DNA of 64,000 bases from Linnemannia elongata (Eukaryota > Mortierellomycota > Mortierellomycetes > Mortierellales > Mortierellaceae): positions 1,426,001-1,490,000 of the forward strand of contig JAXBDG010000010.1 in the NCBI GenBank assembly GCA_036320915.1. Reading direction: 5' to 3'. This document shows positions 1 to 8,870 of the stretch, piece after piece. Numbering within the stretch: position 1 is the first letter of the stretch; the number at the start of each line of letters is the position of its first letter. Under the pieces are notes generated by a model that saw nothing but the letters and a program-made list of their open reading frames with translations, was not told where the DNA came from and did not search any database. A program made the translations under genes and the position numbers.

Positions 1-1
1 G

Positions 2-613
2 AAGCTCCAACTCTGGGACGTCGCCACTGGCGAGCTCAAGGCAGATAAGAAGATCGATATTGGTCGGCTCGGAGAGAATTCTGTCGCTTATAAACCCGGC
101 TGTCTCCAGCTCGCCTCCTGCCACGGAGACGGAACCATTCGACTTTGGGACGACGACCAGCAACTCCAAGGTTTCCGATATATCTTGAAGCAGGACCAGG
201 AGAGCTACCAGTTTGCGTTTTCATCCTGCGCGCAGTGGGTAGCAACAGCTCACCGCACCTGTGTTCGCCTTTGGAGATTGCCCTCCCCGGATCAGGATCA
301 ACAGGCGTTACCGCTGCGGGATCAAGATTGTGTGTCAGTCATTGAAGGGTTCACAAAAGTCATTGTAGACGTTGTTTGGAGACCCAACAAGTTGGAGTTT
401 GTGACGGTAAGTCATGAAGGATCGATCCGCGCCTGGCGAGTAGTGGAGGACAGGGATGGGTCAGGAAGAGTTTCTGTTGAATTGGTGTGGTCGTCTGGGC
501 CTGCTGTGCTAGTCGTCTCTGGTGCCGTCCTCGATGATGTTGTCGGTCTCAGTGCGATTAATCGCAGGTTGCTCGAGCAGCGTGGCGCTACTGGATCGGC
601 GTCATTCAATTAA
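2..613 (+). CDS. WD40-repeat protein, C-terminal part (5' truncated)
   Basis: The open frame enters from the left edge and ends at the TAA at 611-613, giving about 203 residues of a longer protein. Two clear WD40 blade ends are visible near its start, with the patterns KLQLWDVATG and GTIRLWDDD. A third weaker one (VRLWRL) follows, then a last blade with the pattern GSIRAWRV. WD40 propellers are scaffolds for protein complexes and have no catalytic role of their own. The rest of the gene lies outside the window, so I cannot tell whether it is a simple propeller or the end of a larger STAND/NACHT-WD40 protein, which fungi often carry. The final 40 residues are a non-repeat tail. Confidence 0.8.
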   Translation, partial: KLQLWDVATGELKADKKIDIGRLGENSVAYKPGCLQLASCHGDGTIRLWDDDQQLQGFRYILKQDQESYQFAFSSCAQWVATAHRTCVRLWRLPSPDQDQQALPLRDQDCVSVIEGFTKVIVDVVWRPNKLEFVTVSHEGSIRAWRVVEDRDGSGRVSVELVWSSGPAVLVVSGAVLDDVVGLSAINRRLLEQRGATGSASFN

Positions 614-1313
614 AACTTAAGCCAAGTCGATACTCCCTTGCATTTGCCGTAGCGTTTTTATTAAATATCTCTTTATATATACTGCTGAACGCTATCCCCT
701 TGTTTTTTGCATTCACGCTAGCTCATCATGCGCGCTCTCTTCTGAATAAACAAACTTCCTCTATTCAACCCTTCTCAGGTACGAAAGTGATGACAGAAGC
801 ACGCTGAACCCAGACTCTTGTGAAAATTGTCATCCAAGGAGAAGATCCAAAAAATCAAAGAAAGAGACAGCCTTTGCCACTCTTGTAGATATACATGTTC
901 GACACTGAATTCTTGCCCTGCGTGCAAAGTCGACACATGCAAGAATGTCAAAAAAGAAAACAGTCACTATTGGGCGTCACATCGGCCACAGCCAACACGC
1001 GTTTCGTCGCCTTGTCCATGAACTCGCCCATCTCCCCTGTACTACATCTCTCGTCGGCATTGCCTTCCGTTTATCTGGGCCATTTTTTTGGTTCTATTCG
1101 CATGATGTGTTCATTTCTACGTTCTGCGAAACCTAAAAGAGCAAAAGGTACTCTCTCGGCCTCGTGCCTCTCATACTTATCAGACATCGTCATACCAAAA
1201 GTCGACAAGAAAACACTGGTTTTCGCGCACGAGGGAAGAATATAAAAAGAAAACGTATAAATCCAAAGTCCATTATTTCCCTCCTCATCATTCAACCTCT
1301 CACTCACTCGAAA
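614..1313. other. Intergenic region, no gene supported
   Basis: This holds the 3' flank of the WD40 gene and the promoter of the small membrane-protein gene. A Cys-rich open frame at 827-1021 has no ATG and is not accepted. Nothing else is recognised. Confidence 0.6.
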
Positions 1314-1836
1314 ATGGACACCAACCGCAAAGATGACTACAATACAGAGGCAGAGCCTTTGCTCGATCTTTACGACATCCCTCACGCTTCGTCTTCTAGT
1401 TCTCATGATCAACAACAGACTCTACCACCAGGGTATTACGTCGATATGACTGATATCGACAGCACCACCAAGGATGCCCATCATTCCACTTCACCTGCCG
1501 CTGTGGTCGCCCCTGTCCATCCTCAATGTAAGTATTTTTCTATTCCACAATTTCTCTATTTTTTTTACAACGTGCGCTTTCTCTCGTCTTCACTGCCATG
1601 ACAAAAAAAAATCTGCTCATTCATCCCCTCTTCCACTTATCCAACATATAGGCACATGCCAACAACAGTGCCCCTGCCAGCAGTGGCATTCAAGCAGAGT
1701 ATCAGTGTCTAAGGGACCTTGGGAATTGGTTAATGAGCGATTCGGCGTACGTGGTGTCATCTGCGTCGCCATACTCTTTCCCATAGTTATGGTGTTCATC
1801 ATGTCCTTATGCCTCAAGTTCATGTTTTTTTGTTAA
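1314..1836 (+). CDS. Small Cys-rich protein with a C-terminal membrane anchor
   Basis: Two exons, 1314-1527 and 1652-1836, are joined through a GTAAGT donor and a TATAG acceptor and give 132 residues. The first half is polar and acidic, rich in Ser, His, Asp and Gln. At the splice junction there is a short Cys cluster, CTCQQQCPC, at about residues 72-80. The last 25 or so residues form one strongly hydrophobic segment ending FMFFC at the C terminus, so the protein is probably tail-anchored with its N terminus in the cytosol. The Cys cluster could bind metal or be palmitoylated; that is inference. The splice joins the two halves in frame and creates the first Cys codon. I do not recognise the family. 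Confidence 0.6.
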
Positions 1837-2750
1837 ACCACTACATTTTTCCACTGAGACTCTCTGCCCCTAGAGCCCTTTCGGTAGCACCATTGTGTCT
1901 ACCACAGCATAAATCAAGGGTGTAACCCCCTCCTCGAAGCGCCTTTGAACGTAAAGAGCGCCTAATGTCAAATGTCTATAAATCAATAAATAAAACAAGC
2001 GCTGTTGAAGAGTATTGTTTGCTATGAAAAGATGAACAGCCCCTTCCCCCCCCCAAAAAAAAAAAAAAAAAAAATGCTTCAGTGCACTATTGCTCTCCTA
2101 CAGGGGCCATTGATACCCTAGAAAAGTATAGAAGTTTCACAAGAATAAAAGTCATAGTCGGGCTTGGCGCACTTGTAGATCCTTCTTGATTAGTGATGGG
2201 TCGTTTTTACAGCGATGAGATTGGAGAAAAGACCGAGTCTGTCTTGGTTCAAACCTTTCGGTCATTTTTCTCTTGACGTGGAGAAGGAGGCGCTTGCAGG
2301 GTCCAAGAGCACGATAATGTACAAAAATATGAGCCCTAGATTGGCTTTTGGTCACAAGACGGCTACTGGGGGCGGCAGTTTTCAACAAGGCAAGGTTGAT
2401 ATTGGCGTCAATGCTGGACGCGTCACCCTCAAGCTTATCAAGCACTGAAAAAAAAAAGATGCGAATAAAAAGTGCAATTAGGTTTTGCAGTTCATATCTC
2501 CTTTGCACTGAACTGCCCCATCCGTCTGACTACGGATAGATCTTATTTTTAGTTGCGCTCATCAGGTCCATTTGAGTACGTCAGGTGTTTGTTATTCGAA
2601 TGCCGTGCCACCAGCAATCAATAAAATGAACGACAATAACTCTATCTTGCTCACCTTTTCTTTTCTCACACCCCCTTCCACCCTCCATTTCCTTTCTTCT
2701 CCTTGCCCTTTCCTTACACACCGCTCTCCCAGACTTCTTTCTCTGTCTTC
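1837..2750. other. Intergenic region with poly-A tract
   Basis: A 20-base A run lies at 2055-2074. The last 150 bases before the F-box gene are rich in C and T, as in a fungal promoter or 5' leader. Open frames here (for example 2152-2508, minus) show no domain and are not called. Confidence 0.55.
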
Positions 2751-5138
2751 ATGTCCCCCCTCTCCATTAGCACCCCCCAAATATCCATCTTCGACATCCC
2801 TCATATACTCGACCTCATCTGCAACGACCTCTCCAAAGACCAACTCCTCGCTTGCCTCGAAGTCTCCCGCACCTGGCGCACAAACTTTACCCCGCAAGCC
2901 CTCCGCTACGTCCGCTTCTCTAACCTCAAGAGCCACCAGACAAGGACCGTCCTCCGCAGCGCAGGACTCATCCGATCACTTACCATTGATATCGCTGATG
3001 CAGGCTGGTTCTTGGATAACACCTTCGGATCTTCTTATTACCCCAACCTGCGGGAACTCCACTGTGTCGACTTCAACTACGTTCAAAAGCCCAAACCGGA
3101 GGGGTATTATTACTATACACGACCGTCGATTGTTGACCAGTCCCAGAATGCCTTGCGGTTAATCAACTCCTGCCCCAGGTTACGTTCCCTCACAGTCGAC
3201 CACCTCTCGCGTCAGTACCGATCTGATCATTTCACAGAGGATATCTTCAAGTCTATCTACACCCACACCTCGCTTGCCACGATCAAAATTCATCTGGAGT
3301 GTGTACCGTACGAGTTCTCGACCGTCCTCATCAAGAGTCTTCCTGCAAGCCTCAAAGACTTTGAGCTGTCTGTCAAGTGCTGGATCCCCTCTACTAGACT
3401 ATACAGCTGGTCCCCTGCTCCGAGACAGTTTTATCCAAAGGAGGGGTATCCATGGCAACAGCAAGGGCAGGACTATATGGAATCGTCGACATTCTCGGGA
3501 GCTCGACCTTTACCGCTGGAACGACTTGCTCTCGGTGGACTGTATGAAAGACGAAGACCAGGATGGGCGATATTGTCGGCGGAGGGTACGGAGCCAACGG
3601 TCGTCATTGATCATGTCGTTCCCAACCCCGAACGCGAGACGAGTTATTATTCCAATGTCTGGGTGTATATCAGCATCGAGATGGTCAATTCGATTGTGGA
3701 GCGGTCATCGGGGCTGCGGCATTTAGTCCTGAAGGCTTACCGCGGATCATGGATCAATCTCCTCCAACTGTTACTTGACAACTGCCCAGACCTGGAAATC
3801 ATCGACCTCTCGGGATCCTACTACTACGCCCAAAACAACTTTGTCTCCAACGTTACCCAGCTGAGTGGGTCATTTGCTGCGCTGAAAGAGTTCCGGATGT
3901 CAGGCATACCATCGGAACAGTTGTACATAGCGATTGGAAAGATGGTCCTCCGTTCAGCAGCCACCCTCGAAGTCGTCTGGATCGATCGCACTTGCTGGGA
4001 GCAGACAGAAGAGGGCGCCAACCCTTTTCATATTGGCACCGCGATGAGCTGGACCCAATGTACACGACTCAAAGAGCTGGGGATCTACGGAGACAGAGGC
4101 TTACGGATGACAGACTACCGCTGGGACGTGTCCCCCTCATTCTCGATCTGGGAACCCATCAAAGATTACTCGACAGTGTTTGGACAATTGGAGAGACTGC
4201 GACTGGCGGTGAATGAATCTTTGTGGAGGCAGTGTTCCAATCTACGTCCCCGTACAGAAGTTCCGGCAGGATACTACAGTTGGGAGGAGTACGAATATTA
4301 CCACGACGAATTCTACGACATGGAGTTGGACGAAAAGGACGACAAGGACTGGAAACCTCTGAGGGCTATGACCCAGACTGAGGAGGAGAGAACTCGAGAG
4401 TGCCAGAGACAACTGGCGGTGAGGAACCACCAACGGGCGTTTATGATCCAGGTGCGGGAACTCTTCGGTCGTCTCAAGGATCTTCAGCATCTGCGGGAGC
4501 TAGAAATCGAGTGGGCTGTATGTTCGAGTATCTCTGAGATGTCGTTGGAGCAAGCTTTGGAGCTATTCTGTGAGACCGAGGTCAATGACAGCCTCAACAA
4601 TGGCGGGGACGAACGGACATCGAAAGGCTGGTGGGGAGAAGTGACTCAGGAGGATCTCGTGTGGCTCTGTCTCCCTTGGCTTCCCCAACCCCACATACAG
4701 TCTTCCATTGTGCCTTCACATCTCATCAGAGCAGCAGCACGACAATATGAAAACAAGACCCAACTACCCGCAGGCTCTCACGATATCCCCGACTGCAGCA
4801 AGGAACGACACCCCTGGAGCACGGGCGACATCTACAACGCCCGTGTAGGCCGCCAATGGAAAGATTGGTTCGATATCAACCAGAGCTGTCATCCTTACGC
4901 AGAAGCTTGCAGGATTTGCTCAGGATCAAACTTATCCTGTCTTTGGTACGGGGGTAATTTTACAGATACGTACACCATGAAGAGCATGAATCATGTGGTT
5001 CATAGTCGAGATTTTGAGGTCTTTGTAGAAGGGCTGGCAGGGAATGAGGAGCCTGTTTGGGGGAGGAAGATGGCGACCAGGGGGGAGAGTGGTCGGTATC
5101 GACAGAAGGTTGTTGGTAAGATGAACCAGAGGAAATGA
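2751..5138 (+). CDS. F-box protein with LRR-like region
   Basis: This is an intronless frame of 795 residues. The start is the first ATG (2751); the frame stays open a little further upstream, but only with non-ATG codons. Residues about 10-55 match an F-box: IFDIPHILDLICNDL, then a Leu-rich helix, then CLEVSRTWRTNFTP. F-box proteins link a target to the SCF ubiquitin ligase through Skp1. The middle part has irregular leucine-rich segments (LRSLTVDHL, LRHLVLKAY, LRELEIEW) spaced as in the diverged LRRs of fungal F-box proteins, probably the substrate-binding face. The C terminus has a Cys group (CHPYAEACRICSGSNLSC). Such genes are numerous in Mortierella-like genomes. The substrate is unknown. 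It converges with the gene ending at 5325. Confidence 0.85.
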   Translation: MSPLSISTPQISIFDIPHILDLICNDLSKDQLLACLEVSRTWRTNFTPQALRYVRFSNLKSHQTRTVLRSAGLIRSLTIDIADAGWFLDNTFGSSYYPNLRELHCVDFNYVQKPKPEGYYYYTRPSIVDQSQNALRLINSCPRLRSLTVDHLSRQYRSDHFTEDIFKSIYTHTSLATIKIHLECVPYEFSTVLIKSLPASLKDFELSVKCWIPSTRLYSWSPAPRQFYPKEGYPWQQQGQDYMESSTFSGARPLPLERLALGGLYERRRPGWAILSAEGTEPTVVIDHVVPNPERETSYYSNVWVYISIEMVNSIVERSSGLRHLVLKAYRGSWINLLQLLLDNCPDLEIIDLSGSYYYAQNNFVSNVTQLSGSFAALKEFRMSGIPSEQLYIAIGKMVLRSAATLEVVWIDRTCWEQTEEGANPFHIGTAMSWTQCTRLKELGIYGDRGLRMTDYRWDVSPSFSIWEPIKDYSTVFGQLERLRLAVNESLWRQCSNLRPRTEVPAGYYSWEEYEYYHDEFYDMELDEKDDKDWKPLRAMTQTEEERTRECQRQLAVRNHQRAFMIQVRELFGRLKDLQHLRELEIEWAVCSSISEMSLEQALELFCETEVNDSLNNGGDERTSKGWWGEVTQEDLVWLCLPWLPQPHIQSSIVPSHLIRAAARQYENKTQLPAGSHDIPDCSKERHPWSTGDIYNARVGRQWKDWFDINQSCHPYAEACRICSGSNLSCLWYGGNFTDTYTMKSMNHVVHSRDFEVFVEGLAGNEEPVWGRKMATRGESGRYRQKVVGKMNQRK

Positions 5139-5324
5139 ATAAACCGTTTGTTGTTGTTCTACTTCCTGATATCAATCAACGATAACCATATCAGTCTCAT
5201 TGATGGACGGGTTGAACGCGCTTATTTTGGTGGGTGTTTGGGGGGCGAAGTAAGAGGTGATCGTCCATGTCTAAGGTATGAGTTTTTTATTATTTCCGAA
5301 AAAAAACACACCAACCAACCTTCC

Positions 5325-8300
5325 TTAACAAACACTCTCACCCTCATCACGAACACTCTCCCGTCCCAACAACCGTCCCCCAATCCTCGTCCGCATCCTC
5401 TGAAACGTCGCACTTGGAACGGCCATTGAAGACGACAAGGATTTAGAAACCTTGTCGACACGGCCCTTGATCTTGTCGTCGCACTGCATCACATGGCCCG
5501 CAAAGGCTCTGAGCGAATCCTGGTCGGTGACTTGGAAGTCACTGTTGCATATTGTGCAGGTGAGTGCGATCCGGGTTGATTGAGGTGGCGAGAGGATTAA
5601 ATCTCGAGCGGTTTTTGTTGCATTGCCAGCTAAGAGAATGATGTCCTCATACGACCTATGTTTTGGGTTTCTGTCACTGTTGCTGCTGGAGTTGGTGTTG
5701 TGAAAATGTTGGTAATCCTGGGATGAACGATCCTGCTTGGCGGGAGTTGTGGGAGACAAAAGTGGTGGAGATCGAGTCGATGTGGGCGAAGTTGGGGTGA
5801 TTGGACATGTCGAGATAGACGACTGGGAAAATACAGAACCTGTTGGTGAGATCGGGCTAGGCAAAGCTGGTACTGCTCTGCTTGCAGTGGAAGTCACGAC
5901 TTGCAGTGGCATCCTGGCAAGTCGGATCAATTCAATCGTCTTGTCGAGTCGGACCGAATGCGGTGCATGGTCAGGCACAAACTTGACGCCCTTCTCAAAC
6001 AATCGGCTCCGCTCTTGAGGCATGTTTGGATCCTTTATCATCGATGGAAAGGACATTTTCCTGTCGATACTGCCGCCGCCTATAGTGCAGCTGGCGCGTG
6101 TTGATTTCTTCAGGATGGGGGCCATCGATGGTAGGGTCCTGTTTCCTGAAGAGTGACGATTCGGAATAGTGGGTCCTACAGATGATCGGGTAGGGCTGGT
6201 TAATCCTGAGGCAGGCGAGGTTACTGAAGAAATCCTGGTCGGTATACGAATCGGTGAAGCGTGAGAGCCAGAGTTTACTTGAGGGTCATGTCCAGCAGCA
6301 AAACAAGTCGGGTGCCTCCTGCTCGCCTGTGGAACAGTCGTATCCGATGCTGTTGTAGGAGGGCTGAGGGACGAAGAAGGTGATAACAAAGACTCTGCAA
6401 GCTTCGAGTCTAGCTCACTTGGAATAGTTGCCAAACAAGGCTTCCGCCTCTCGGGAACTCTTCCACCTTTGGCTTGAGGAGAAGGCACTTCCTGAAGCTG
6501 AGGGCCTAGAAGGTTGTCGGTCGCTGTAACTTTATCAGGCTTGATACAGTAAGCTTCTTCAAAGAACTGCTTCCCGTTCCTGCGCTGCCTTCGCTGTTCC
6601 TGGTCCTGCTGTGGTTCTTTTCCTGGAGTTGCCTCTTCCTTAATGGATGTCAACTTCCTCAAACTGCCTCTCTCGAGAGTACCTCCTTCTCCATCCAAAC
6701 ATATTGTCGCTAGGTTGTTGACTTTGTCGCCCTGGTGTGTCGTGGCTGCAGATGAAGGATAACTCAAAGAATGTCCCTTTCTTGTGATGTGTTGATCTTG
6801 TTGGTCTTGAGGGGTGGGAGCGGATATGTCTGTGTCCTGAGCTTGTCGCTCATTAGAGCGGTTGACAGGACTGGAGGGCAGAAACTGCTTGGTACGAAGA
6901 GAAAGAGACTTTGGCCCTGAGACGGGAGTTGCATTGGATACGAGGCATAGACGTTCGTCATGGCCTTTGCTGGGATGCGAGTGGACAATGACCGGATGTG
7001 GTTGAATCTCGGGCGATCGCATCCTAAAGGAAGCAAATGGTGTCGATGCCGAGGGGGTTGTTGTAGTCGTGATGCCGTTGTGTAGCGGTGTCACCGGTTG
7101 CAGTGGGGTGGTGCCAAACGAAACTGGCTGAAGAACTGCCGTGTCGTGGTATGGTGTCGAGTCCTCTGGTAAGTCCGCATAAAAGCTACCATACCGACTT
7201 GTCTCCTGCACTTGAGAAGTAGCCTGATTAGCCGTCACCTCTTCCTTGTCGCTAATCGACTTCCAGGCAACAGAGCCATTATCCTGTAAAAAGCACTCCG
7301 AAGTCGGTGACCGGATGACCTTGACTTGTCCAGAAGGATGGCGAGAAAGCGGTATGCCTTGATCTCCATTCAACAACTTCCCTCTGTCCTCGCCTTTGTT
7401 GTAGTAATCGATCTCGTAGACTGTAGGGAACTTGAGTCGTGCATCGGCGTGCTTGGGTTGGAAGGACTTGATTCGAATGCCGGCTGAAGAGGGAAAGGTG
7501 TCGACTGCAGGGTCTTCTTTGTCGAAGTGGGTTGTGGTTCCTGAGGCTCCGAGGTGGTTATGGTAAGAATCTTGAGAGAACTGGCGCGGAGTGCCTGTTG
7601 ATACGTCATTTGTCTCCAAGGACGTATCCTCTTTCCACAAATGCTCCCTTGCTCTGGTAAAGGCATCCACTCCGGTTGCCAGTCCCTTAGGCCGAATAGC
7701 ATTCCAGTCGATCTGCAACAGTGCATGCCGGAAGCCGTCCTCGCTACTCTGGTTCGGGTGTCGAATGGGCGGCGTCGATGGGTGACAATCCTGCTGAGTG
7801 TAGTAATGCTGAATAACCTTACTGCTCTGATTTGACGGTGTTGCAAGCCTTGCTGTCGATCTCGTACTGCCACTCATGTCATAGTGCTCCCGCACCTGAT
7901 TCGATAAAAGACTTTGATACCATGCTTCGGCCGCTTGACGTAGCATCTCAGCCCGGAACCGATGCCATCCCCGAACGCCGTCGACGTTATGTAACCGGTG
8001 CCCGCAACCTGAGGGCAGAGATGATCCGTCAGTGACTTCGAGTGCTGGTGTATGTGCCTCAGTCAGAGTAGCCGGTGAAGTGTGCAAACGGAGTGGAGAA
8101 TCCAGGCGACTCTTCCACGCCTGAGGGTGATCCTTCAAATCGTAAGTCGTAGAGGGTGTGCTGGAGCCGATACAATCGTCGTTGTGGTGGAAATGATCAA
8201 CCCAAGTACGATCGTGCATCATAATAAAGAGACCGTTAGGGCCCTGCAGCTTAGTGAGGGTGCAGACATAATGCCGAGTCTTGTTGCAGACCAGGGTATC

Positions 8301-8586
8301 TCGGTGTGGTTTTGGGTGTTTATATCGAAGAAGGGGTTGGTGCAACATATCACATCTCTGTCCACCAGAAAGGCGGCTGGGTATCACTAAAAGGATAGAG
8401 AATGCGAGAAACATAAAAATGTAAAAAGGAGGGTGAGAAGGGCATTAGGATTATCAGCTTTTTGCATGTACTCAAGGTTGCTATGTGTGGTGTAACGGTA
8501 CGTGGGGGGAAGATGTTGATCTTGGACACTGTGCAACCAACGCCAACGGCTTCGGATCTGATGGTGATATCGTGGGTTATTGTCAT
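5325..8586 (-). CDS. Large disordered protein with C-terminal C2HC zinc finger
   Basis: I prefer two exons, 8586-8502 and 8386-5325, giving 1048 residues. The acceptor before 8386 follows a good pyrimidine tract (CTATCCTTTTAG) and the phases fit (1 to 1). A single-exon alternative begins at the ATG at 8414 and gives 1029 residues with an N terminus that mimics a signal peptide. Most of the protein is low complexity, rich in Ser, Pro, Thr and Gln, with many SP/TP sites, so it may be a phosphorylated scaffold or regulator. About 80 residues from the end lies C-x2-C-x17-H-x3-C (CTIC...HVMQC), a likely zinc finger, followed by a basic tail. I do not recognise the family; a cytoskeletal or signalling adaptor role would be speculation. 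Confidence 0.65.
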
Positions 8587-8870
8587 GACGTTTGCGGATA
8601 GGAGGAAGGTGGTGTTAGGTGAAAAAGGAAAAGAAAGAAAAAAGCCAAGAAATAGAAAAATCGCACTAACACTTTTAAATATGGGTGTGGACCTCGCGTC
8701 AACTGTGGATATCCCTCATAATGATGCACCACACCTGTCTTTGTTCGTTGCAAGGGGGGCGATACGATAAAAAGAACTTTTTTTTATTATTATGACGGGG
8801 CGGGATAATGTACAAAGTAAGAGAGGGGAATAATGAACGAAAGGAGAAATAATGATAAACAAAGAGATCT

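Noticed and set aside
827..1021. Cys-rich open frame with several CxxC-like pairs
   Set aside because: It begins at a TTG, has no ATG, is only 64 codons and shows no splice partner.
8350..8414. Secretory signal peptide on the long C2HC protein
   Set aside because: The hydrophobic start overlaps a good splice acceptor; the upstream two-exon model fits better and lacks the signal.
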